Source: Tenebrio molitor (taxonomy: Eukaryota > Arthropoda > Insecta > Coleoptera > Tenebrionidae). Taken from it: a stretch of 64,000 bases of DNA. The translations under genes were made by a program, and so were the position numbers. Shown piece by piece: positions 37,769-48,585 of this stretch; the stretch's first letter is position 1, and every line of letters starts with the position of its first letter. The notes under the pieces are model-generated. The model saw nothing but the letters and a program-made list of their open reading frames with translations. It was not told where the DNA came from and did not search any database. The DNA lies in NCBI RefSeq assembly GCF_963966145.1, contig NC_091046.1, positions 39,494,001 through 39,558,000 of the forward strand, written 5' to 3'.

Positions 37769-38152
37769 TTACATTCGTTGGTGAGCAGTGGTTGCAACTT
37801 TTTCTAAATGTTCACTATGTTTTAAAAGGATGGAATTTTTCAGATGTCTGAATAAAAAAGTAACAAAGTCAATAGGGCGACAAGTTTGAATAGAGAAATT
37901 GATTTCTTGCGAAAGATGTGTAAAAGATTTTTTTAGATTTTCCCCCAATTGATGTCTCACATTTTCAATAACATAAGCGCCGGTATCGTTAAATAGAGCT
38001 ACACTGTGAGCAAGTAGCGGCCAAACTTGAGAGTTGCGTTTTAAAGCCAAAGACGACCTTGATAACAATTTTTTAAGCACACTATAGCTATATTTTTTAG
38101 TTTTCGAGAAGTAGAAAAACAGTTGACAATTCTTTAGATTGCCGTTCTTCAC
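37769..38152 (-). CDS. Unrecognised open frame, helix-rich
   Basis: An open minus-strand frame of 127 codons counted from a GTG at 38150-38152. It stays open about 15-20 codons further upstream (reading YTTIAQLNKN) without an ATG. The protein is rich in Lys, Leu, His and Ser ('KRNSQVWPLLAHSVALFNDT', 'RHLKNSILLKHSEHLEKV'). No signal peptide, membrane segment or known motif is visible. The opposite strand is closed by stops. It could be an internal exon, a transposon relic or chance; the length is only modestly above expectation. Confidence 0.25.
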   Translation of the reverse strand: MKNGNLKNCQLFFYFSKTKKYSYSVLKKLLSRSSLALKRNSQVWPLLAHSVALFNDTGAYVIENVRHQLGENLKKSFTHLSQEINFSIQTCRPIDFVTFLFRHLKNSILLKHSEHLEKVATTAHQRM

Positions 38153-40861
38153 GTTCTTGTTTAATTGGGCTATTGTTGTGTAGAGGAAACAATGTATTCA
38201 ATTATAATTCTGTTATTTTATTATTGTTATTATTATTTGTAATTTTTATCATTAATTAGCATTTTCTGCAAAAATGTTTATCAAAGTAATCAGTCAAGAT
38301 ATTAAGTAAATCAATTTATCCATAGTTTGATTCTTAATGTTTTGGCGAAACAATTGATTGGTTAATTGTCTTCAATAAAAATGTGTTAAGACAATGACAT
38401 TTCTATTTATAAAGAATTTCAAAGAATTGATTTGGCCTTTCTGATTGACTCAAGAATGACATACCTATCTAAGAGATCTAGGAAACACTGATGAAAGAAA
38501 AGGTAAACAGGTGAGAAACAATTAATGAAAAATGATGGTTTTGACAATGTAAGGAAAATAAAAATAAAACAAAAAAGGCAAAAAATTACACACATAGGTA
38601 AGTAATACATACTGATAGAAACATGTTTTTTTGAATTTTTTATTTGTTGAATAATAAATTAAAATCCCATTGGACGGAAGAAAACAATTACTTTTGATTC
38701 ATAATTAATATGTCTGTTTAGTTATTTTTATTATTAATAACGAGTTAAATGATTACCTTCGTTATCTTAAAAGAGTTTTTGAATACTTACTTTGAAGAGT
38801 CTTATAAGTATTTTTAGTGCAAGGAGTAAAAAAGCAGTAAAAATGAAAAACCTTTTAGCTTTCCAGATCGATGGGCACCCTTGAGAATATTTTGTTAATA
38901 AAAGTTGTTTTAATAAAACAGACTCTTCAGTCAGGTTCAATTTTCTCTAGAACTTTACTTTAACCTGGAAACTACAACGGTCAGTTAAGCGATGAACTCT
39001 CGCGTAAAAAATCAATTTGCAGCAGACACTTGTTAATTTTACATAATTTTAAATTTTATTTGCTGTACAATTGCCAGTACTGATTAGCAATATTATCACG
39101 TAATGTGTATTTACGCCATTATTATTCACTTACAGACAAAAGTGTTCTTAAACACCTGCCCCATACCAGCATGTCTGAAAATCTCCAGTTGATCAACGCA
39201 AATTGAAAATAAATTAACACTCTAAATACCAAATAAACTACTGTTTTCGGTTGTAATTCCTATACGTCCAATTAAGCAAGTTTAATTTGGTGGCAAGAAG
39301 AGTAAAAGTTGAATTCGTCGACGTGAATAAACAAAATAGCGTTAAGGGATTATTTAACGCGAGGCTCCATCATTATTATTTTTCGAGCTAAGAGGATTAA
39401 AGTGTTAGTCTCTAATAAGTTGTAAGTAAAAACAGTACAACAACCTCATCACTCAATTTTCTATACTCAGAGGAAATACAGCGATGATAATGTTAATTAA
39501 TAATAGCATTATGACACAACTCATTAATTATTTCTTTGAAAACACGCGAAAAGGCATCTCCTGGAAGAAGGTCGGGCAGCTGTATCGGTGTATATGGGTT
39601 AATGGGAACACTCTCGGTGGGTATTTCGCAAGCAGAATTGCTTCACCTGAAGTAGTGAAAGCGGCTAAAAGTTCTCATTGCGAATGAAATAGGCTGCACC
39701 TGCCGTCCAAGAATCCGACAAGATTTCAGATCAGGTTTTCACGGTGGAGCTTTCAATACCGTCCGTAAAAAGTTAATCTCTTCTGCACATTATAAATCAA
39801 ACAATTACGCCTCTCAATAATCCATAAACGTCGTCGCCTCCATTTCGGGAGTGACAAACCGCAATTGATGACGAGTAATCCATTTTCCACTAAAATCTCT
39901 GATTATGCTTACGCCATAAGATGACACTTTGAGTGAGAGAGTCTAGTGGTCGTTCTGAAAAGGGCGATATCTGCGGAACCGGCCCTATAATCTTAATTAT
40001 TTTCCCACCTTCTGGGGGATTACCCTTGAACGGCATCTGATTACGTGATGAAAGCCTAGTGCTCAATAATGTCGCCGAGGCAAATTTTATTATGTGCCCA
40101 GTGCACCTAATCGACCCGATACAAGTCCACCTGATGATTAAGAGTAAATTGCGTTCGTATGTGCAGATTACAGCTCGTGTACTATTATCTGAGTTAATTA
40201 AAAACGTAACACGGCTGGGTGACTTTTATGAGGTGTTACTACATTGTGAGATGGACTTATCAGGGGATCTGGATTGGTTATTTATGTTGTGTAAATTGTT
40301 TGATTAATTGCGGCATTACTTGCAACTAATTTGTTTAAAGTTATGATTCGATAGTATCGCCGCTTTGTTGCCCTAACTTGGGGATCCATACAGTATAAAT
40401 TAATTATACCTTGTCTAAATAAATATGGCGCATCAAACACATAAACAAGATTTTGCAATGTTTATTTATACAAATTTGTCAGTGTTGCACGGTGATGTAT
40501 CTTCCGTAATGTATGCAATCGTCGAGTGCAATTACAATTCTCATAATTGGCTTATTCCAATTCTGTTCCATTTTAAAACGGTTTGCGAGCTTCAGCGAGT
40601 TGTAATAAAGCTTAAATATTCTTTTATTGAACCTCCTTTGGTGTCACAGAAATGTTTGCCTTTAGAATAGATGCTTTACAGAATTTCTTTGTTCAGGAAA
40701 CAGCAGCAAAAGCAAAACAGTAACTTATTTGCTTTATGCCAGATATGTTGCAGAAAATCACTCAATTTAAACATGCTTTGAAAAAATTATCTGGAAGATT
40801 TAAAAATGAAAAATTCTTCCCGTTTTCATGTTTGGCTCGGCTCAATTTATTTTCATTAAAA
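38153..40861. other. AT-rich non-coding stretch
   Basis: No repeat family recognised. (ATT)n-like DNA lies at 38217-38240. An exon-like segment at 39134-39174 is listed separately. Minus frames at 38419-38610 are hydrophobic but short. Confidence 0.45.
39134..39174 (-). other. Exon-like segment (41 nt)
   Basis: On the minus strand GGAGATTTTCAG is followed by 41 nt and then GTAAGTGAAT, a good acceptor and strong donor. Two of the three frames are open (one reads HAGMGQVFKNTFV; another starts with ATG). The length is not a multiple of three. There is no second exon to support it, so this may be chance. Confidence 0.2.
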
Positions 40862-41215
40862 TATGCGTTCAAATGAAAACCTGGGCTGAGTAGGCGTTGA
40901 AAAAAGTAAACCATTTGGAATAATGTAAAGTTTAATTTTCCCCCAGTTTGACACAAATGACATTTGTTTATGTTTAACCGGCACATTATTGTTTTCAGCA
41001 AAAGGTGCCCTTAGATATTTGCTTCGAGAATAAGAATCGTTTATTTTTAATATAAAACATTGCAAAGCAAGAAAAAAGACGAAAGATTTTTTTATTATAA
41101 ATTATAGGTTAGCATGCTCTAATTACAACTATCAATTTACTACACCTTAAAAAAGCAAAACAATTGACGGTTTCCAACGCTTTCCCAGCGCAGGGTTTCA
41201 TTTGAACGCCCGATA
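40862..41215 (-). mobile_element. Family F element, copy 2
   Basis: A 354-bp copy. The left end TATGCGTTCAAATGAAAACC and right end GGGTTTCATTTGAACGCC followed by CGATA are inverted repeats, with TA outside the right end (41216-41217). 'GGCGTTGAAAAAAGTA' near the left matches the reverse of copy 1, and 'AAAACATTGCAAAG' in the interior is shared. It is about 115 bp longer than copy 1. No coding capacity. Confidence 0.8.
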
Positions 41216-41394
41216 TAACTTCTTTTACTCTACTTTAACCACCTTGTTATAAAATATGTACCGGATGAACTGAATTCCACAAGTAATTATCGTTTCAGAT
41301 AAAATAAAAATGTCTACTCTTTTAAATAAATAAATTTTAAATTTATGAAAAATATTCTAAAACGCATAAAGATTTAAATACATACAGGTGTCCC

Positions 41395-42108
41395 CAAAAA
41401 AAAAAATACGAGTCCATAGCTCCCTTATTTAATGGAAGATTTTAATTATCTATACACCAAATTAAAAGGCTGTTAATAGGCTACAAAACGTCTTAATAAA
41501 TTCACGTATAGCTCCAAGGACTTCAAGACTAAACTGTCAAAATATTTTTTTTCAAATGGGATTACATATTTTTTTTATTAATTCTGATAGAGATTTTAGT
41601 TCTGAAAACAACAATGTATCACAAGTATAACTTCACATAAAAAAAAATAACAAACTTTTGAAACAAATGACGAGCACCAAGCGAAAAGCTATCAAAATGC
41701 ATTGCGTTACAATGTAATAACCAAATTAAGGTAGCTGGAAAAACAAATGACAAATAATAACATGTGGGATTGCGCAGATATGCTGCCAATGTTTAGCGCA
41801 AAATGGAACATAGAGGATAGTAGCGTTTTTTACATTTTTTTGTGTGAATTTTTGGTATTTCAGTGTATACTTGTGATACACTGTTGTTTTCAGAATAAAA
41901 ATCTCTATCAGAATTACTAAAAAAAAATATGTAGTCCTATTTGAAAAAAAATATTTTGACAATTTAGCCTTGAAGCCCATGGGGCATACTTGAATTTATT
42001 AGGTCATTTTGTAGCCTATTAACAACCATTTAATTTGGTGTACAGATCATTAAAATCTTCCGATAAATAACGGAGTTATGGACTCGTCTTCTTTTTTGGG
42101 GACACCTG
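41395..42108. mobile_element. Long-TIR element, family J, copy 1
   Basis: A 714-bp element with ends CAGGTGTCCCC and GGGGACACCTG, and TA on both sides (41393-41394, 42109-42110). The inverted repeats are very long, about 230-250 bp each. Landmarks 'TATACACCAAATTAAA', 'AATAGGCTACAAAA' and 'TTCTGATAGAGATTTT' on the left all recur in reverse on the right. Only about 200 bp of unique sequence separates the arms. Non-coding. A second, interrupted copy is at 51538-52070. Confidence 0.88.
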
Positions 42109-42889
42109 TATAATAATAATAAATAAATATTCAGTAAAATTATAGGTATGTTAATATATGTAAAAATACAAACATGTGTTCGAATTGTTCCGCATCTGTC
42201 AATCTAATAAAAGCGAATTTGATAAATAAAAAAAACTTCATTCATCATATTTTTTGCTGTCATATCTTTATTTCAAAATGATTATTATAGTTGTAGTAAT
42301 ATTGTAGACCAGTGCTGCAAGCCATTAAATTTTAAATTAAATTTTCCCAAAATGGTATCTTCTGCCGATTATTCTTTTTATAAATTTTAAATTCCTGATG
42401 AGTATGTTGTCTTGTGCCGTAACATTTTAATCTCATCAGCGCAGATACAATCTAAGTCTCTTATTGATTTTCCTTGCGTAATTTATAAACATCGATTTAA
42501 TAATTATCAGTAAAGTGGAACCTGAACTATATGTTTATATTTCAATCATTATTTCTCTATTTCTGATTTCATACAGTAGATCCCAGGAGAACCATAATAG
42601 TTACAATCAGTAATTAGATTACAAAACGTATACTTCATGATTATAGTGTGTTCTTAAAAAAAGAAACAGGATCTGTTATGAGTCAAACACTTCAATCAAG
42701 CATTTGGAATTTTTGTTCAAGTAGCCAAGTCCTGCCTGTGTAAAACATGAGAAATTAACATTCAGGAATAAAAATAATTCAATTACTACGGTTCCAAAAA
42801 TAATTTTATCACTTGACAGTTGTTGCATGGTCGCATCTATGCAGATATTACGTGTTTCTTGGTTTAAATTTCTATCGATACAATGTAAC
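42109..42889. other. AT-rich interval
   Basis: Nothing recognised. Confidence 0.5.
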
Positions 42890-43042
42890 GAGCGTTCAAA
42901 AAGACAATGGCTCTCTTTCCTTTACAAACACAGGTCGTCTCTTTAGTTGGTGTATTTTACTGTAAATGAAATCATTCATTCGAAGTAAAAATGATAATGT
43001 AGCACCAAGCACCCCTGCTTGTGTTTTGTTTTTTGAACGCTC
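42890..43042. mobile_element. Short inverted-repeat element, family L
   Basis: A 153-bp element with GAGCGTTCAAAAAGACAA at the left and TTGTTTTTTGAACGCTC at the right. No target-site duplication is obvious and no second copy is in this window, so the call rests on the inverted repeat alone. Confidence 0.6.
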
Positions 43043-45171
43043 TTCATGTTTCTGTTGTTTATTGAAGTAATAATCCTTTTTGATTTTTAATTTATTATGG
43101 TAACATTTGCTTTCAATTAATCTGGATTATAATTATACTTTATCCATCCAATTATTAAATTTGTTTTCTATTTATTTATTTCTATTCCTAGGTTCATAAA
43201 GTTTCTTTCACGCTCCTGATGCTAACACAGATGCTCCACCAATAAGTTTTGTAATTATTATTTACATTAAAAGCCCATTTACGATTGTCACAAATTCTCT
43301 TTATCATGCTGTTAATTTTACAAAATATTTACATTGTCATTTTTTCATAAGATAAAAACTATTATTTTACGCTCTGTTGAATATTATATCATACTCGCCG
43401 CAATCTTTTAAGTAATCTAAGTAAATCATTCAACATTAAACCGCATTCACTTCATTCTGTTGGTCTGCTTTTTTGATGCTTGTTGATAAATAAATGCAGT
43501 CTAAGATTCTCCTGATGCAACTTCTTGCTTTATCGCATTAAGTACTATTTAAAAAATGCAGAACAGTTAAAAAAACCGCTGTTAAAAGCGCCTTGACAGC
43601 ATACTACTCCCTTCGATAATTTTTTTACTGATTGGACAAGAACGCAAGCTGAAGGTATTATCTGTCCAAATAAAAAAAAATCCGATTGTGAACGGACATG
43701 CCAATCTAAACACATTTCCACTAACAATTAGTATGCGTTTCACATACGCATATTGTACAACGTGTTTAACGGACACTTTGACATGTTTATGCAAAGTACT
43801 CACCAACCGAAGATTGTACCGGAGGAGTGTTCGGTACCGGTCTGAGGTGTATATTTAGTGTTATAGACGAGCGATTCTGTTAATTCTAAAATTAGATTCG
43901 AGATATAAAGAAACGTTTTTACTGTTGAGCTTGGTCCTGTTTGCAAATTTTGATAATTGGATGTCCGTTCGAGTGCCCGAAGCAAGTCTAATTGACATTC
44001 CGCGAGAGACTTTTACAATTCCGTTTTTATTAGATACTCGATCCCCAACCAACCAAGGCAATAATATTCATTTGTTGACCCATTCTCTCATCATCCATAC
44101 AGTATTTATTATTACACACAGTCGATTTAAATTCATGCTATTATCATAACAACAAGTTTTCATGGTGCTAGCTACCAATAATTTACCTACAAAATAGTTC
44201 GCTTTTGTAACGTTATTGCTGTGAAAAGTCACAGAAACGCGACGGGGACTAGTAAATTTCCTTAATGTCTTCGAAAAAATTGTACTGAATAGTTTATGTT
44301 GCAACAATAATAACAAAGTTAAAAGTTCTTTGTAAGCTGGTCAACTGTGAAGACGACGGTCTCGTTGATTCTGTGCAGTCTTAACGTCGGGTCCGAACAG
44401 ATAAATAAAAAATAAGAGGCGTCCGGTCACTGTAGACCCATAAAAGATAGTTATTCATACAAAATGGGAATAACCGTGTTATTATTTAAGGCTTATCCGC
44501 CAAGACGTAGGAGTCGAATCGGGTGGGTTGTTTTGAATTCCGAAGACATTTTAATGGCCATTATGCAAAAATAATTGTTTCTTTTGTGAACCCGTGACTG
44601 GGAATTGGTTTTATTGTTTAAAAATTCCAGCCCCATTGAATAATTAAAATGCTTTTACCACAAGTTTTAATATTATTTTCCAAGTTCGAAACTGTGTCTA
44701 GTCCTGGAACAAAAGCGCTGTCTAACTATGCAAATAAATTGCCGACGGAGGCCAACAAAATAACTTTCTAATAAGAAGCTACAGCGAAAGCAGTAGTTCA
44801 TTACATTTGCAAGAGCCGAATGGGCGGTATTTCTGAAATTCAGATATTCTTCATAGGTCGCAATTAAAATTTCTGCAAATATATCAGTGGCATCCTTAAA
44901 ATTAAGTGAACCACGGCACAGTTGCTAATAATGCTGGTTCTTGCCCAAAATCCCGTGCTTTTCTTTATGGAGGTTCAAGATACAGTTCAAGGTTATTTGT
45001 TTGCCAGTATGTTTGGTTGCCTATCCACCTAATGACATTCGTAGTGACATTTTTAGTAAGATTTCTTAACCAGAATAAGTATGCTCCCATTGTCTTCACT
45101 GTTATTTTGTTTCTGGTAGGAATATTGTGACTGGTGCAAGTTTTGTCAGCTAACTTACGTTTCAAACGGTA
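43043..45171. other. Non-coding stretch
   Basis: No gene or repeat supported. Several overlapping short frames at 43545-44316 on both strands show no motif. Confidence 0.5.
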
Positions 45172-45431
45172 GTAGAGGTGTTGGAATCTCGATTCTCTCA
45201 TGGGCTGTGACCTTGGAAATATATGCGCGAAGGCAGAGTCATAAACCAGTGAAAAATCTGTAAATAAAAACTGAAAACGTCGACTACTTTACATGCAAAT
45301 AGACGAGAGAGAGAGAGACGACACTAACGAATGACGATGTTTTTCGGTCGGTTGTAGCGCCTACTTGAAACCGATATTCGTCGTTTGTGCATATATGACT
45401 CATAGCCCATGAGAAAATCCAAAACCTCTAC
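45172..45431 (+). mobile_element. Family M element, copy 3
   Basis: A 260-bp copy. The ends GTAGAGGTGTTGGAATCTC and AAAATCCAAAACCTCTAC are inverted repeats, flanked by TA on both sides (45170-45171, 45432-45433). The interior contains (GA)n at 45303-45316 and the shared block 'GTGAAAAATCTGTAAAT'. It is the best-preserved of the three copies. Confidence 0.85.
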
Positions 45432-47284
45432 TAGCCTTTAGAAGCAACAAGCTTGCACGTCTGAAGCTCATTTTTTGAGAACTGTCAAAAAGATGCTCTC
45501 TCAGACATTCCAGTTTTATTGTTCAAATCTACGCATCACGTGATAAATAAAAGTTTCAGTTCGACGTTTGTGATGTGTACAAGACGCCCCATTAGAAGTA
45601 AAAAATATCATGCCATGTCATTATTATGGGCGGATGTGTAAAACAGAGCACAAAGAATTCCGCTTCCATATCTGTTGCCTAGAAAAAATTCAGCGAGTTG
45701 TTAGCGGCACAATACATCATGCAGGCGAATTTTTACGCCTACATCTTATGATTAATTAATCCAGAGTGTACTTGCGGAAAGCGATTGTCCTTTGTGCGGA
45801 ATAGGTCCGGCATGCTACAGCAGTAAGCAACATATCTTGCTTATTCATGAATTCCTTAATAGGGTCCTGGATAGATAAAATGTAGACAACTGCATTGTTT
45901 CGCAAGAGCGATGGCGGTCTGTCTGTGAACATTATGACATTTTCCACGAGGCCAACCTGTAATTTGCCTGATGCTCCGACTTATCCTGAAAAAATCGCAC
46001 GCGATGTGTGCGAAAGAATTTAATTTAAAGAGAGCCGGGACTAATTCCGCCTTCGCAGGTCTGATGATTTAATATTAGTGGGCCACATTGTTGTGGTATC
46101 AGCCGTTTTCCGTACACGTTATTTTAACACCCCTGCCGTAATATATCAAAAAATATGAGCGATAGTGAGAGGAATAAAAATCAGGAAACAAGGAATCAGA
46201 TTCATAAATTGCCACACTAAATATAACAGCTGAGTCAGGGTAGAGCGAGCACGTCCGGTCCACCCCCATCTCTCGCTGCATCTTTTAATTGTTTCATAAT
46301 TCGTTTTTATGCCGCCCTCAGGGGTTAGGAAATGTGTTCCGAGTCCAACCCAGAAAGCGGCGATAAATTAATATTAATACGAATCCGCCATATAATATGC
46401 AGATGCTATCTCGTAATGCAATAAAGAGATTTGTTTTAACTAAGAGTGTCTCTATATGAGTCGTTCTTTCTTAGTTAGCTGCCGGCTTGATGTTGCGCCG
46501 TAAATCCGAGTCATGCACCCTCGAGGGTGAATATTTATCAGTTATCTTTTAGGATATTCGCAGCTCTAGTTCGTGTATCTTATGAGTTGCTATCATTTAC
46601 ACTCTATTTTTAAGATCATCCGCCTGGATCTCCCGCTTATCTGCTGAGTTAAGGTTGCATTGTTGCATAAGAACGGCCCATTTTAAACAAAATCCCCCTT
46701 CTTTATTACGCCGACAAAAAATTGTTGCTCCTTCGTGTCATTCTGCACGTTTATTTGCCACATCCAAACGATGATTTATAGCCACCGCCTTTCGGACGAA
46801 TTCCTTTGTAATCTTTATTGACTTATTACTGTTAAATTATGTTATGTTTTGGGCCCAATGATCCATCATAATCATATTAATGAGATGTACGCTCGCTGTG
46901 TGTTTTTTTTTCAATAAACGAGCTACTCGCTTCTATTACATTAGAGATCACCTAAAATTACTTGACCCGAGGCTAATGCATGAAAGATAATAGATAGACA
47001 GTTAATTAAATAGAGATGTTTGCGCAGAAGTTCGTGCTTCATTTTTTCATGATGGATAACTTTCGGCTGCGATCTACAGTTCCGCTCTGCTTATCGCGGA
47101 TTGACAGAATTATCTCGCATATCTCTGAATTTATAATGTAATATACTTTTTTTTGGCCGAAAAGCGAATTTGACTTCTGACACCATCGTGACTTGAAAAT
47201 TTCAAAAGTGGAACACTTCAGTCTGACAAGTAAAATCTTCAAAACTCATCTCGTTCAGTTTTTGTACTCCTACCTTTAAAATGA
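45432..47284. other. Non-coding stretch
   Basis: No gene or repeat recognised. Confidence 0.5.
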
Positions 47285-47697
47285 CATTTCGCGACCGTAT
47301 AGTAGTGCGCGAAATCGACGTTCGCGCACTAGTGCGAATGCTGTTTGGATGATTTTGAAGCGAAATCGACATTCGCGCACTACTGCTTCAAAATCAACCA
47401 AGAAGCATTCGCCTTTTTGAACATTCTGAAAATAATTTGACTTCATAATAATACACTCTCGTTTACAAAACGCCATTTCTCCAATTTGGATTATGAAAAT
47501 TTGGAAAGAGTGAATATAAATCAATTGAGACTTTGGCAAACGCATGGGCAAGCGCCATTCATAAAGGCTATACGACAAATCAGACATAATGTTCGTTTCA
47601 AAAAATATTGTACGAACCTTGACACATTCGCGCAAATGAAGCACTCGCTCCTTCGTCGCTCGTGCCTCAAATAATTTCGTAAATAACTATTTCATAC
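47285..47697 (-). mobile_element. Possible hairpin-bearing element R
   Basis: The right boundary, read on the minus strand, is AATAGTTATTTACGAAATTA followed by a CpG-rich block (GGCACGAGCGACGAAGGAGC). At the other side two hairpins follow each other: an 11-bp perfect stem TAGTGCGCGAA/TTCGCGCACTA at 47303-47331, and a 28-bp imperfect stem at 47334-47361 against 47385-47412. The phrase CGAAATCGAC-TTCGCGCACTA occurs in both. A 122-codon minus frame crosses the whole unit, but I do not recognise it. The left boundary is not fixed. Confidence 0.45.
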
Positions 47698-48171
47698 AGA
47701 TCGTGTGATCGGTCAATTAACAGTGTACCTCAATCCAATCAACCAAGTGAAATACATATTATTATTAAATTACCTCCAGTCATAAACGATTATGCAGAAC
47801 TGTTCACTAAGAGGTAAAATGGTAATGAATAATCTTAAGGTCATTTAACAGTTTAAACCAACTTTTTGTGTCACGAATGAAAACATTAACTATTAAAGAA
47901 GTAATAAGCGTTGTACCGTTAAGTTATATTGCTTGAGTTTACTGCAAGCAATAACAGAAATATTGTTTCATTGTTTTCAAATAGTGTATTACCGTTTATT
48001 TGTTATTAATCTGTTTTTAATTAAGTTTCCTTATCGATTTGGCATTTTCCTGTGCAGATACTTGTTCGTGTCCAGGCTGTGAATGGCACTTATCCAAAAA
48101 TGTCTTTGAATAATTTATACAAAAAGAAAGTGTTTGTTTTTGCTATATAATTCTTCTCAGCAATAACAGAG
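47698..48171. other. AT-rich interval
   Basis: Nothing recognised in these bases. Confidence 0.5.
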
Positions 48172-48271
48172 TAATAGCATATTAATCAACGAGCGTGTAA
48201 TGAGAGTCAAGTTTACGGCACGAACGGTAAGTGAGTGACTACAGCCATTACACGCAAGTAGAATACTATAC
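48172..48271 (-). repeat. Palindromic repeat, family Q, copy 2
   Basis: TAATAGCATATTAATCAACG then AGCGTGTAATG on the left opposes CATTACACGCAAGTAGAATA then CTATA on the right. The same sequence appears in reverse at 21321-21453. The loop contains TTTACGGCACGAACGG. A further half copy (ATTCGCGTGTAATAGCTATTA) lies at about 48550-48575. Confidence 0.55.
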
Positions 48272-48585
48272 TTTTTAAGGACGTATAAATTCAGTATTCA
48301 TTTATTGCTTTTCTTCCATAAAAAAACCTACACAGACGGCTGAATACTTTTATTTGAACATCGCAAATTTATTGTCAATGCGATGAAATGCAAATGAAAT
48401 TTTACAAATGATCATAACCGTTGAGTAACCAGTCATTATTCACGGCCATCGCTAATTAATCGCATTACTAAACAGTAAACGCATATATGATGAATGTATT
48501 ATTTAATAGAGCAGAAAAGACATCTTCTACTCGTTGTAGAAGTATTGTATTTATTCGCGTGTAATAGCTATTACTTTCTCAGATG

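Noticed and set aside
38590..38605. ATAG/GTAAGT junction as a second recursive splice point
   Set aside because: The upstream sequence is purine- and A-rich, not a pyrimidine tract.
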